Of a DNA stretch of 64,000 nt, positions 24,972-36,537 are shown one piece after another. The DNA is taken from the NCBI GenBank assembly GCA_034440575.1, contig JAOTOL010001648.1:991501-1055500 (forward strand), given 5' to 3'. The translations under genes were made by a program, and so were the position numbers. The notes under the pieces were generated by a model. It did not search any database and was not told the origin of the DNA. It worked only from the letters and a program-made list of their open reading frames with translations. How positions within the stretch are numbered: position 1 is the stretch's first letter; every line of letters begins with the position of its first letter. Source of the DNA: Imbricaverruca yamaguchii. Its lineage: Eukaryota; Arthropoda; Thecostraca; Neoverrucidae.

Positions 24972-25989
24972 TGTTCGGCTGCACCCGGCACGACGTCGTA
25001 AGAACACGTCAGAGCCTGGCACCCTGTTGAGGTGTTGCAGCCTGCTCTCCAATGGTGGAAGCCACACCGAGACTACATCCCCAGACGAACAGCGAAGTGC
25101 ACCATAGGCGGCATTTTTTCCCGTCACATCAATGTGCCAATGCATCATCGTTTGATCATTTTACAACACGTTCATGATGCACATGCATGCTAAACTGAAC
25201 TGAAATGAAAACACCTTTGAAATGCACTAACGGACTCAGCCCAACATGAAACGCTCGACACCCAGTCGTTCCCCACGTCCCAAAAGTTGCGATGAAGCGG
25301 GAGGACAGCTGAATTAAATATTTCCATACAATTAAAACATCAGCCTGATGATAAGTACGAGAAAATGCCACGTTATCACCAACATATCTTCTGATCGCAC
25401 TAGCTTCCACGAAAAAAAAGCATAGGTGGAGAAGTTTGGAAGTTATTGGTCAGGCCCAATGCGTGAAGGCAATGGGTGCGGCCAATTTGGTTCTTAAACT
25501 CTGCCCCGTATAATTCCATGTCAGAGAACAAGAAATTGGTGGGGCCAATGCAAAGATGGTGGGGCCCATCACGCACCAAAAGCATATGAAACTCTGCCTC
25601 TGAGTTCTGCCGTTCAAGGCAGCCAGACAGGCAGTGAGGTAATCCGGCCACCATGCCAACCAAATCAACAGCACCGATCAGCGATCGTGATGAGTGAAAC
25701 CCAGCAAATGTTTCCCACGCGCAGACCAGATGAAACGGAAGTGGCCAAATGCGTCCGTCCATGACATGATCGTGACTCCCCTCCCCCGTCCACGTCGCAA
25801 AGCTGTTCCCGTGCTGCACTGGGCGCGCTGGGCCAAGAGAATACACCCTGGCGCGGCAAACAGCTCACACTGGCCTGTTGTGCCACGGGACAATGTCACC
25901 GGACAAGGCCACTCCGCTACCGGACAATGACAGAACCGATCCGGACAGCCATTATTGGCAACAATAGTATGCCAGGTCGCACTCAAAAG
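24972..25989. other. No recognisable gene or element
   Basis: Unique-looking. The 148-codon minus-strand frame at 25400-25846 has no recognisable domain, signal sequence or homology. Confidence 0.45.
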
Positions 25990-26245
25990 CGCACCTCTCC
26001 GCTGCCACCGTTGTTGCAGGCGCACCTCTCCGCTGCCACCGTTGTTGCAGGCGCACCTCTCCGCTGTCCACCGTTGTTGCAGGCGCACCTCTCCGCTGCC
26101 ACCGTTGTTGCAGGCGCACCTCTCCGCTGCCACCGTTGTTGCAGGCGCACCTCTCTGCCGTCCATCGTTGTTGCAGGCGCACCTCTCCGCTGTCCACCGT
26201 TGTTGCAGGCGCACCTCTCCGCTGCCACTGCTGTCACAGGCGCAC
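25990..26245. repeat. 31-bp minisatellite, ~8 copies
   Basis: Unit CGCACCTCTCCGCTGCCACC plus GTTGTTGCAGG. Two variants, GCTGCCACC and GCTGTCCACC (one base longer), alternate irregularly. The last unit (26221-26245) is diverged. Unique DNA follows. Confidence 0.95.
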
Positions 26246-26734
26246 CAGCCGATGAACAACTCAGTCCGCTCGAATCACCGATGTATCTATGGTTTCGTTA
26301 AGGGCGACGTGAAAGCATACGGGGGTGCCTTAGACAATCCAATTTTCTTTAAGCGGTGAGGGTGGGGGCACTCGATCTTCACGCAGGCACCTGTATGGGA
26401 GGAGATATTCCGCCTCCGTCGGGAGCGTCTTTCAGGGTGCTGGGGGGTGAAGGCAGTCACCCCTGGTCCCGTTCCTGGCTCCAGTTTGCGCGCGGCTACT
26501 CCACTGCAGTGCTGGAGGCGATGGGAGCCCGGCGCCACCACGCGGGCTGTTCATCTCTGATGATCTCTGAGGCCATTATCGTATACTTATTGCAAACGGT
26601 ATAGCCTCGAGTAGTGGCCTACCCGCGCCCAATTGGCCACGCCCAATTTCCGTTTCTCGTTGCCGATCGAGTTGTGGCCGGCCGGTTCCGCGGTGTCTCG
26701 GGTTGGCGACGGCGGTCAGGAAATTCACCGACCT
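26246..26734. other. No recognisable gene or element
   Basis: Unique-looking DNA with a slightly GC-rich middle. Nothing identifiable. Confidence 0.5.
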
Positions 26735-26948
26735 CGCCCTGTGAAATGTCACTATGTCCTGTGAAATATCACGATGCTTTGTGAAATGTCGAAAGTCCAC
26801 CAGTGATGAGTTCGGAAGTCCACCTATGAAATATCCTCATGTCCCACTGCGCGATATCCCAATGTCCACCTGAGAAATATCCCGATGTCCACCAGTGATA
26901 TGTCATCATGTTCACCTGGGAAATGTCCCGATGTCCACCAGTGATATG
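26735..26948. repeat. ~23-bp minisatellite, left part (interrupted)
   Basis: Units such as TGGGAAATGTCCCGATGTCCACC and AGTGATATGTCATCATGTTCACC, 20-23 bp, forming 46-bp pairs next to the insertion point. It continues at 27324 after the inserted element at 26949-27323. Confidence 0.88.
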
Positions 26949-27323
26949 CAGGCACGCACCCAGGATTTTTCCATGGGGGGCCCGGACCGAAAAGGGCACT
27001 TGGGCGGCTCCAAAAGGGCACTTTGCGGTCCGGGGCACACTGGAAGGTTTGTTGACCGGGGGGAGGGGGAAGAGCCTGAATTTTCCATGCCGCATAGGAC
27101 AGGAAAGGGCACAGGGAATGCCATTTTGAAGTCAAAAGGGCAGTTTTGGGCCCAAAGAGCACCTTTGGCACAAGTGGGGCACATACGGCAGATTATTTTT
27201 GGGCTAAATTTGGGACATTCCGGCCAAGAGGGCACTTCTCGGTCAAAACGGCACTTTTGGCCAAAATGGCACTTTGATCACATGGGGGGGGGGGGCCCTC
27301 TGCCCCCCTCCGGTGCACCACTG
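26949..27323. mobile_element. hAT-like non-autonomous DNA element (375 bp)
   Basis: Begins CAGGCACGCACC and ends GGTGCACCACTG; the termini are imperfect inverted repeats sharing CAG and GCACC. It is flanked by identical 8-bp repeats GTGATATG (26941-26948 and 27324-27331), the duplication size of the hAT superfamily. Removing the insert and one GTGATATG restores an uninterrupted 46-bp unit of the host array. Internally there are decayed repeats of an AAAAGGGCACTTTTGG-like word and G-tracts near both ends. There is no transposase, so it is a MITE-like element that depended on another copy's enzyme. Orientation is arbitrary. Confidence 0.85.
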
Positions 27324-27480
27324 GTGATATGTCATCATGTTCACCTGGGAAATGTCCCGATGCCCACCAGTGATATGTCCTGATGTCCATCTGTGAAATT
27401 ACTCCATGTCCACCTGTGAAATATCCTCATGTCCGGCTGTGCGATTTCCCAAGTTCACCTGCGAAATATACTCATGTCAG
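27324..27480. repeat. ~23-bp minisatellite, right part
   Basis: Continues the 26735-26948 array in register: TCATCATGTTCACCTGGGAA, ATGTCCCGATGCCCACC, then progressively diverged units (TGTGAAATTACTCCATGTCC, TGTGAAATATCCTCATGTCC) to about 27480. Confidence 0.88.
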
Positions 27481-27773
27481 ACATGGGTCCGGAAACTAAA
27501 AGTGCAGCATGGAAGCTTCCATGTCAATATCTTCAAATTTTAGCTTGGGTTCAATGAGCGTTAGCTGGGAAGAATGGCCTCAGGTACTTTTTCCATGGCG
27601 ATAATTTCCTGGTTCCTAATCCCATGGTCGCAGCAAAACCGGTCGAAGGTTGGAGGTGTTCCGCCTACGACGTGCGGGCGATATGTCAAACCTGTCTCGA
27701 ATGTACTACGCCAGCCATGACTGACCAACGCTCGCAGACTGGTCATGGATAAACGGCGGGTCGTTGACACTAG
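27481..27773. other. No recognisable gene or element
   Basis: Unique-looking. Its end (27715-27773) grades into diverged units of the following array (GCTCGCAGACTGGTCATGGA). Confidence 0.45.
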
Positions 27774-28130
27774 TCATGACCAAACAGCGCTCGCAGACGG
27801 TAGACATGACTAAACAGCGCTCGCAGACGGTAGACATGACCAAACAGCGCTCGCAGACGGTAGACATGACTAAACAGGCTCGCAGACGTACATGACTAAA
27901 CAGCGCTCGCAGACGGTAGACATGACTAAACAGCGCTCGCAGACGGTAGACATGACTAAACAGCGCTCGCAGACGGTAGACATGACCAAACAGCGCTCGC
28001 AGACGGTAGACATGACTAAACAGCGCTCGCAGACGGTAGACATGACCAAACAGCGCTCGCAGACGGTAGACATGACTAAACAGCGCTCGTAGACGCCAGC
28101 TATGACTAAATGGCGCTTGCTGACGCCAGC
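27774..28130. repeat. 30-bp minisatellite, ~11 copies
   Basis: Unit ACAGCGCTCGCAGACGGTAG plus ACATGACTAA or ACATGACCAA. The two forms alternate in places (27960-28080), hinting at a 60-bp higher-order unit. One unit near 27870-27895 carries several small deletions. The final units (28080-28130) are diverged. Because 30 is a multiple of three, periodic frames stay open on both strands. Confidence 0.95.
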
Positions 28131-28257
28131 CATAACTAATCAGCGCTCTCAGTTTTCCAGCAATTCCAATCGATGCCCACAATAATTTATCTTCAGACGG
28201 AGGGAACCGCTTCAGGCGCAGAACCCACTTCCAGGATTCGGTCGACAGTGATGAAGG

Positions 28258-28305
28258 TAGTTAGCTAGTTATTAGGGCTTTAGGTCGCATCGAATACACT
28301 GATGC
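28258..28305 (+). repeat. Dispersed repeat, copy 1
   Basis: TAGTTATTAGGGCTTTAGGT followed by CGCATCGAATACACTG. The complement of 47965-48012 reads the same with about three substitutions. A shorter look-alike (GGTGCTTTAGGGCGTGCCGACTAC) is at about 30610-30635. This is probably a fragment of an interspersed element of unknown class. Confidence 0.65.
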
Positions 28306-28559
28306 AGGAGCCCACCAGGCTTTCCAAGCAGAGTTTCAGTCCCACTGCCCCCCCCAAGTACGGCAGAAGACGTGCCAAGATGCTCACTCCCGAGTAAAGT
28401 TTGCCTCGAGATTGCTGCTACCACATATCACATATCACAGGAACGAGATTTTTCCCACGAGAATAGGTCGACCCGTGCCCGTGTCGTCAGTACATTGACC
28501 TGGCTCCACGTTTCAGGCTTCTCGATGTATCATTCAGACTCGTGTGCCTTGCGTCTGGT

Positions 28560-29330
28560 TTCTGGACTGGCGCCGTAGCGCTCAGCTCGGCTGCGGCCGA
28601 TCTGAACGGCCGACGCCGGGCCGCGAGACCGGGCTCGGTGTGGCCGTTCGGAGCCGCGAGACCGGATCTCGGGCGGACCGGGAGGCCCGCCCGAGATCAG
28701 GCCCGGCGGCGGGTCGCACGGCCGCCGGGACGGTGCGGCGGAGCGAGCGTTCGCCCGCGGCGCGGACCGGCTATCGCGGCTAGCCAAGCGTCGCGCCTGC
28801 AGGCGCATCCCCGCCTGCAGGCGCATCCCCGCCTGCAGGCTGCAGCGACGCGCCGGCCGCCGGCGGTCCGATTAATTATTTGGACGGCGGGAAACGTGAC
28901 GGGGCCGGGGCCAGGGCCGCGCGCGCGCCGCCACTTTCTAATCAGCTTCCTGCGCACGGCACGGCGACGACCCTGTCGCCGCCACCGCGCCGGCTCGCCC
29001 GAGAACTTGGCATCCACTCAACCTGTCGCAATGGCAGCGTGAGAAGCCGAAAAGTGGCCCGGCGTCGCCGCCGGCCAGATTTCGCCCCGGGCGTGCGGTC
29101 GAGCGGTGCTGCGTCGGGCCCGTGTGGCGGCCTCTCGCGGGGCGGTGCGGGCCGGCGGCGTGTGGCACAAAGGTGCCGGATGCTGTGGGCGGGCGGCGGA
29201 CTGGCGGGTCGACCCAACTCGCCACTGGCCAGCCGCGCAGCCGGCGCCGGCCGCTCTCTGGCCCGCCGCGCCGGCCGAGCCAGCCGGGCGGGCAGCCGGG
29301 TAATTCTCCACAATCAGGCGAGTCCACCTC
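28560..29330. other. GC- and CpG-rich block
   Basis: About 770 bp of GGCCG, CGCGG and CCGCC-rich DNA, the largest such block in the window. Overlapping open frames in five of six registers reflect composition, and none shows a recognisable domain. It could be an unmethylated regulatory region near an unseen gene or a GC-rich repeat. Confidence 0.45.
28791..28848. repeat. 18-bp tandem triplicate of a palindrome
   Basis: CGCCTGCAGGCGCATCCC occurs two and a half to three times. Each unit contains the self-complementary GCGCCTGCAGGCGC or CGCCTGCAGGCG core. It ends CTGCAGGCTGCAGCG. Confidence 0.85.
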
Positions 29331-29469
29331 GCGCCGGCCGGGGGGAGGCACTCATTCTCCGACGCCAAATGTTACCGGTACAGCCTCTGGCGCCGACGAC
29401 AACCGGCGGTTTTAAGTTGCGCTTCACAAAGCCAAACCACGTCGATTAAATTGCGAAACTCTTTCCGAA

Positions 29470-29830
29470 CCTTATTCAGTGTGCATTCCGCATGTGGCGT
29501 CGATCGGAGCGGCGCACGACGTCCGGTTTCGACCGGGCGGTTTCCGCCCTGTCAGAGAGTGTAGCCGGCCAGCTGGTCGACCGCAGCGCCGGCTGGGGTA
29601 ACGGCCGACCGGGACGCTGACGCGGCGCCGGTGACGGGGGCTGGCGCGGCCGCGGCGCCACCCCGCTCCGCACGGCGCAAACAACTCGCCGCCGTTCTCA
29701 CCTGCGGCGGAATACGGCGCGGGCGACCCCCGACGATCCCGGCCGATACGGTCGGCCGGCCGCGGCCGACATGCGGCTGCGGCAGCACCGCCGGCCGGCC
29801 GGCCCCAGGTCATCAGTGCCGACCTAACCT
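29470..29830. other. GC-rich block
   Basis: A second GC-rich patch separated from 28560-29330 by an AT-richer gap (29410-29470). It ends in CCGGCCGGCCGGCC (about 29790) and then CTAACCTGACCTGACC. No coding similarity recognised. Confidence 0.45.
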
Positions 29831-31927
29831 GACCTGACCGGTGCCGGGCGTGTTAGGGCGTTACCGCTGCTGCGCGACGCAGGGGCTGTGGCCCGGCAAT
29901 ATCGATTTGCACGCACGTTTTCGGCAGGGCCGCGCATGTGCTAGTACTGTACGCGCGTGATGCGTCGGGTTATATACCTTCTGGCATTCTGCGGAAAGCC
30001 TAAGTATGTAATGTCAGGAAATTGTGCAATTTCCAAGCGGCCACTCCAATAAACCATTGGACTAATGACCAGACACTACGAAGTGCCCGGCTATCATTCA
30101 AATCTCATAGGGTACTTAACATTGCATCACCTTTCCTGCCACATCGTCATGTTATATGCATTAAATGAAGTTATCGATGACATGAGGCATTTCTTTCAGA
30201 ATACCTGTCTCATAAAATCCCTTCTGCGATTAGCAATGGAGGATATATGCCCATTTAATGACGCATGCATTATCTGGTGAGGTGTGCACTGCTCTAAATA
30301 GTTAAGTTTGAAGCATACTCTGTCCAGTCTTCGTATTACTTGACATTTAAGTTGCCAGATGCTTTAATTTGATTAAATTCCTAGTTAGGCATGCAGTTTG
30401 CCCGCGCGTGTTGTGTGCTGCGTAGTTTTGCTCAGCCGCCTTCGCTGCTTCATGCTTATGGTCGGTGCCAGGTAAAGTGGCCGGTTTTCAATTGGCGGGG
30501 TTCGACGCAACCGGCTGCACAGTGTCCATCCAGGGTTTTCGGCTATAGCTGGAAACAAAGCACGTGGTACGCTGTTTGTCACAGATTATAGGTGGTGGTG
30601 ATGGGTTGGTGCTTTAGGGCGTGCCGACTACTTCGGCCATTTTGCGTCCATGATACCACCTGTCATCATCTTATGGTTTATAGAGAAGAATCTTAGCTCA
30701 TATCTGAGTGTAGGCGCTACTTGGCAGTCTACCAGGTTGACAACGGTGCAGTGAGGTTAATTGCGATTATATAAATTGATTGCTAACTGCCATACCGTTG
30801 GTCGGGCCACAACCAAATTTTGCATACAAATAGAATGGTGAGTGTGACACATTTTGACGCCAGAGAAAGTTTCAGCTCAGGCTAGGTCACATAGCTGTGA
30901 CGTCATAGCGAAAGGTCGATGCGACAGTTTGTGTGCTGTTGGTGCTTGCGTTTTGACGTCCGTCGAATGACGTCAGTTTCGACTAAAAAATCGCTACGAT
31001 GGTCAGATACCGCTGCCAAAAGCCGGGAATGTCATCAGGTCACCGGCCAAGTCATCTCAGGTCACTGAGGAACTGTTTGGCCTGACTTGACCCGACGTTG
31101 TTAGCGACGATTGACAGGCATATGAAGCGTTGTAATCAGCATCTAGCGTCTGCTATGAAATTGATGAATGTCCAAGAAGTCAAAAGATGTGACACATGAC
31201 TGACATGCAATACTCTACCACATACTCTACTCTACTACTTAGCTTCAGTCCGAGGTATAGATTCGCATGGTGTCAACGTATGACTGGATCCCGTCTAATG
31301 CACGCTTACGAAAGAGTCTGACGCTAATGCCGCTCCTACGGAAGTCACTCAATGAGAGGTCAAGGGTGACTGATCCGTTGCCATGGTAACGGGTCAAGGC
31401 CACCGTCTGGATGCGAAGCTGCGCTATATATCTCGGCTAAATTCTGCATTCGCAAAGCGAATTGGCAATGCGTAGATTGAAGGCCAGTGGTAATTGCCTA
31501 GTAGGCGGCCGTAATTTAGGTTGAGCTGAAAACACCCATAGTATGTCAGGTGTAGAATATTTTAGGCCGGCGTACAGGTGTACTTAGTTCCAGTATCTGA
31601 CGTCGAAGTGACAAAGGCGGCTGTCAGCCTCAACACGAACACTGTCGGTTGGCAAGCTTCAAAACGCAACTGTAGCAGCACTGGGAGAGTCGTCGTGAAC
31701 AGTGTCAAGCCTACGCTTAGTAGTATGTGAAGTTCCATCGCTGATAAAACACCGTTGTCAATTCGTAAACGAACACGACCATGATACAAAAATAATGCTA
31801 AAAACAATGTCTGCTCCGTATCAACGACGAGAGACGACTTCCAAAACCCGCAATCCTCTGGTGCAACTCTCTTTCAACCGTGGTTTGTGTTCTTTAGGAG
31901 TCCCCATCTGTATCCACTGAAATTTCA
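29831..31927. other. No recognisable gene or element
   Basis: About 2.1 kb of unique-looking, mildly AT-rich DNA. TGACGTCA-type words recur at 30896-30980. A fragment similar to the 28258 dispersed repeat is at about 30610-30635. The short frame at 30065-30280 has no recognisable family. Confidence 0.45.
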
Positions 31928-32000
31928 CTTATTTATTTTATTTATTTATTTCACTATGCATGCCCTCCACGTGCAGTTACTATTTTGGACAGTCTGGGTT
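31928..32000 (-). mobile_element. 5'-truncated 3' tail of the CR1/L2-like LINE family
   Basis: The first 51 non-tail bases (31950-32000, TTTCACTATGCATGCCCTCC onward through GGACAGTCTGGGT) match 43 of 51 positions of the 3' UTR of the LINE at 7501-7551. Both are preceded on the plus strand by the same TTTA/TTTATTT tract (31928-31949), the complement of an AAATAAAT tail. It is therefore a very short insert of the same family or a close relative, minus orientation. No clear target duplication was seen. Confidence 0.8.
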
Positions 32001-32554
32001 GACGGTCACTGACGGTTAAAAACATGAAGGCCGCTCAAAGATCTTAATGACCGAATCTGAATACTGCATAAGTCAGCAGAAGTGAACAGCTGCTGTCTTC
32101 TCGGAAGAGAAAAGGAAATATGTGGTGCGGAACAACTTTTCCCACTTCCCGACAGCCAGCTGGACATTCCTCTGCTCGCCGCGTACACTGCAACACCACA
32201 AGAAGTCATAATCTTGATTTCATTGATACCAATGATATAATTGATGGAAATCGCAAATATTACCACACTTGTGCAACACTGTCTCTTCCTTGTGCAACAC
32301 TGTCAGCGTGCAACAATTAGTCCCAAAAGTTTCCGGAGGAACTTTTCCATAACGTACACAAAACATAATTGCCGGGGTGAACTCAGCAGATCAGTGACGT
32401 CAGTAGCAATGACGTCAGACGCAGCAGAAACTCGGGTTGGTCGTCGACGACCAATCGCTGCGCACATCGTACAATCACATCGTACAATCACATCGTACAT
32501 TCATCGATCCGTATTGGCGGCTGAGAGTGTGCCAAAATATCGACACTTGGTTTT
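32001..32554. other. No recognisable gene or element
   Basis: Unique-looking. There is a short duplication of CTTGTGCAACACTGTC (32269-32305) and a CATCGTACAATCA triplication (32465-32500). Confidence 0.5.
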
Positions 32555-32990
32555 CCTCTGCTCTTCCTCTGTTTTTTCTCTGGTGTTCCCCTGGTATTCT
32601 TCTGGTGTCCCTCTGGTGTCCCTCTGGTATTCCTTTGGTTTTCTTCTGGTGTCCTTCTGGTCTTCCTTCGGTCTTTACTCGAGTGTTACTCTGGTTTTCT
32701 CTGATCTTCATCTGACCTTCTTGTGGTCTTTTTCTGGTATTCCTCTTGTCTTCCTCTGGTGTTTCTCTGGTATTCATTTCGTGTATCGCTGGTGTTCCTC
32801 TGGTGTTCCTATGGTGTTCCTTTGGTGTTTATCTGTTATTCCTCTGGTTCCTCTGGTTCCTCTGGTTTTCCTCTGGTTCGTCTTCCTCTGCTTTTCCTCT
32901 GTTCTTCCTCTAATCTTCATCTGGTCTTCCTCTGGTCTCTTCCTAGTTGGTCTTTACTGATCTTCTGTTCTTCTTCTGGTCTTCATGTAG
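32555..32990. repeat. 11-bp pyrimidine/G minisatellite
   Basis: About 39 imperfect copies of TTCCTCTGGTG with variants (CTCTGGTGTCC, TTCTGGTCTTC). The plus strand is T/C/G with very little A, strongly strand-asymmetric. An 11-bp unit keeps a period-11 residue frame open (32241-32960), which is an artefact. Confidence 0.92.
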
Positions 32991-35397
32991 TTGGTATTCG
33001 TCTCCACTTATTATTTCCCTGCACAGGAACACTCTTTCACTTAGCAAAAGCAAGGGAATTCAATAGCAAATGCATCGCGTGATTAAGTACGCCTATTCAA
33101 TCCTACCATCGCGCAAAATATCGCGAAGTTGACGCATGAGAGACTGACAACCTTCCTGTGACAGCTCTATGGTGGCTTTATCTGGACTCACAGAGTGGTG
33201 AAAATTCCCCACAATTATTTCCACCACAACAATGCCGTGCATCGCCTATTGCCTCTTCAAATTTTCTGAAGACGCATTTGTGTGTCTAATCTTTTGGTGA
33301 ATTTTGCTGCACTTTGTTGGTTGTAAACGCCTGAACACACTTGGGGAAGACTGGCTGTATTCCTCATTGCAGAAATCATTTTTGATATGCAGGGATGATC
33401 GCTAACAGGCATATGTTCATCTTCCGAATTCAGAATTACACCAAAAGAGGACAGGCTGATACTTTTTTCAGCTTGGTTGCCAGTGTCGGCAACATCTCAG
33501 GACGGTGATTTGGAGGCCGGCCAAGCCCAAGGTTCTGAAGTCACGAGCACGTGCGGAATTCCTCTTGGAACAAGACACTGGGATTGGACTATGCCAATCG
33601 TATTTTTCCCAGTGTGTATATACATATATATACATTGCATGCATCTTACATAATCTTACATAAACTGTGCAGTTATACGATGCTGAGATAATCATGTAAG
33701 GTGTCGCAAAAAAAAATGCAATATGGACCCAATAGTTATGCTTGAAATGCGGAAAGTATGGCGGCAAATTGGGCACGGTGTTTACGTCAGCATTGCAATT
33801 TGAGAATGGTAGGCATTTCATAGCAACTTATGAGAGCCTACGTATCATCTAGGCATCCTTTCCTCTGTCGATGAGTACAAGAAAGCCAAGTTAACTACTA
33901 CATTACCGTTTTCCATCCACTCAGCCCCCATTAATTCCTCACGTTCACATATCCGAAGGTTTTCCCAGTATCACAGCCTTTTTATGGGCTACACCGTTGA
34001 GACATAAAACGTTCTGTACACTTGCTTTTGCCGCTTCTTTCTTGCTTGTTGCTTTAATGTCCATGACAATAAGTGTTGCCTTACCCGCCTTGCGGCTTGA
34101 AGCTTGCCTTTTCCAATGATTGGGAAAGATTGGCCAATTAAGCAACTGTCAGTCAATGAACGTGAGCTCAGCAACCTTCGTGACTGTGTTTTAACATTTG
34201 AGGTACAAGTTGTATGTCCCAAGTTTTACCACTGCGTGCAGTCAACTGGCTTGTCTCGATTGCTAGCGGATGCAACAGTTGATGGTTACATCACGTCGAA
34301 TTCTTCACAGGATGACCATTCGTGAATCTGCATGGAAATTTGTACAAGGCTATTATTTGGACATGACAAAATATGTAGGCCAGTAATAAATTGGTGCTTT
34401 GGTTGGTTGCTTGTGATTTAGGGCGCACAGACCATGGTGATCATTTGACCGATAACCAGCAATAAGTGGCTTACAACAAATGTGGCATTTACTGCAAATA
34501 TGCGTCCGGTACATGGCACGTGCGAAGCCTAACTGGCATGGACTATATAATGTGGAAAACCCGTCGAAGTTGTAACTTTTCACACCTTTGGCAAAATGAA
34601 CAGACTTACTGACCATGTATGCTGTCCTCCGTACCTTGTTACTGTATGCAGACAGTGATAGCTTGTGGCCAACATAATTGTTTACACAACATTCAACATA
34701 TTGGATCAAGGGCGGACCCGGAGAAGTCGTGAAGTCACTGGCTCCTACATGACGCAACCGGCTGAGGTGTTTGACCAGTGGTAGGATGCTCAGGGCCAAG
34801 GCCTGGTTAACCAACCAAAAGGTTGGTGAGTCATGTATCGACTGCTGATGCCCTTCTCCCGTGACCAATTAGGGTGAGAGATTGCCACACACATGACCAA
34901 AGTTGTCGTTGCGGAAGCTGAAATCACCAGCCAACCGTCTGAGACTCGGGCCGAGTAGTCAAACCCGGACAAAAGCACGGCTATACTATTGCCTTCTCGC
35001 ACTGCTCAAATCCATTCGACAACAGTGGCATGTTTTTCCAAAGCTGGCGGTTTTGCTGATCAACCGGCAAGCTAGCCCGCCAGGCCGTCTGCAGTGAACA
35101 TGCTATGAGGGACTGCATGCTTGCATACATACCTGCACGTTCTACGGCTCAATCAGTAGAGATGCCATAGTTCTTTTTGCAAAATGATCAGATTACACCC
35201 AATCAGAAGAATGCCTCTCACTGGACATGTTATGCGCTACTTACATGCACCCACTCTTGCAGTATGTGCACAGAGAATAAGGTGTACTTCTCTTGCGATA
35301 AGTACACCTACCTACATGCAATACTTTTGTGGAAATAAAGAAAACAGCGAAGATCTTTTTTTTGTCGGCGGAATAATTGAGTCATGTTTCATACTCT
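32991..35397. other. No recognisable gene or element
   Basis: About 2.4 kb of unique-looking AT-balanced DNA. The longest frame is minus strand 34353-34868 (171 codons). It contains a CSKCHICC cysteine cluster, but no second zinc knuckle or known family was recognised, so it is not called. A CCAACC/GGTTGG inverted repeat lies at 34806-34826. Confidence 0.45.
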
Positions 35398-36537
35398 AGG
35401 GAGGGCTGTAGTCCTGTACACGGAGTGTGTGGCCTGTGTGTCGGTCCGGCTGTAGTCCTGTACACGGAGTGTGTGGCCTGTGTGTCGGCCCGGCTGTAGT
35501 CCTGTACACGGAGTGTGTGGCCTGTGTGCCGGCCCGGCTGTAGTCCTGTACACGGAGTGTGTGGCCTGTGTGTCGGTCCGGCTGTAGTCCTGTACACGGA
35601 GTGTGTGGCCTGTGTGTCGGTCCGGCTGTAGTCCTGTACACGGAGTGTGTGGCCTGTGTGCCGGCCCGGCTGTAGTCCTGTACACGGAGTGTGTCCTGTG
35701 TCGGTCCGGCTGTAGTCTTACACGGAGTGTGTGGCCTGTGTGTCGGTCCGGCTGTAGTCCTTACACGGAGTGTGTGGCCTGTGTGTCGGTTGGCTCCGAG
35801 TGTGGCCTGTGTGTCGGTCCGGCTGTAGTTCCTACACGGTGTTCCTGTCACGGAGTGTGTGGCCTGTGTGTCGGTCCGGCTGTAGTCCTGTACACGGAGT
35901 GTGTGGCCTGTGTGTCGGTCCGGCTGTAGTCCTGTACACGGAGTGTGTGGCCTGTGTGTCGGCCCGGCTGTAGTCCTGTACACGGAGTGTGCGGCCTGTG
36001 TGCCGGTCCGGCTGTAGTCCTGTACACGGAGTGTGTGGCCTGTGTGTCGGTCCGGCTGTAGTCTCCTACACGGAGTGTGTGGCCTGTGTGCCGGTCCGGC
36101 TGTAGTCCTGTACACGGGGTAGTCCTGTACGGAGTGTGTGGCCTGTGTGTGTCCTCCTGTACACGGAGTGTGTGGCCTGTGTGTCCGGCTGTAAGTCCTC
36201 GTACACGGAGTGTGTGGCCTGTGTGTCGGTCCGGCTGTGTAGTCCTGTACACGGAGTGTGTGGCCTGTGTGTCGGTCCGGCTGTAGTCCTGTACACGGAG
36301 TGTGTGGCCTGTGTGTCGGTCCGGCTGTAGTCCCCCACACGGGGTGTGCCTGTGTGTCGGCCCGGCTGTAGTCCTGTACACGGAGTGTGTGGCCTGTGTG
36401 TCGGTCCGGCTGTAGTCTCCTACACGGAGTGTGTGGCCTGTGTGTCGGTCCGGCTGTAGTCCTGTACACGGAGTGTGTGGCCTGTGTGTCGGTCCGGCTG
36501 TAGTCCTGTACACGGAGTGTGTGGCCTGTGTGCCGGC
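35398..36537. repeat. 44-bp minisatellite, ~26 copies
   Basis: Unit CTGTAGTCCTGTACACGGAG, TGTGTGGCCTGTGTGTCGGT, CCGG. Main variants are TGTGTC/TGTGCC and GTCCGG/CCCGG. Clean units lie at 35398-35690, 35868-36060 and 36360-36537; units at about 35690-35867 and 36110-36240 have scattered small deletions. The 477-codon minus-strand frame through it is an artefact. The array starts 10 bp after unique DNA and ends at a GC-rich patch. Confidence 0.96.

Noticed and set aside
25400..25846. 148-codon minus-strand frame
   Set aside because: No recognisable domain and no supporting gene signals.
27774..28130. CRISPR array (regular 30-bp repeats)
   Set aside because: Units are directly adjacent with no unique spacers, and the surroundings are eukaryotic retroelement DNA. 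It is a minisatellite.
29800..29840. Telomere-like CCTAA sequence
   Set aside because: CTAACCTGACCTGACC occurs once and is not a TTAGG/CCTAA array. Similar TGACC words are scattered through the window.
34353..34868. 171-codon minus-strand frame with a CSKCHICC cysteine cluster as a host gene
   Set aside because: There is only one cysteine cluster, with no second zinc-binding half, recognisable family, splice context or promoter. A frame of this length is plausible by chance.
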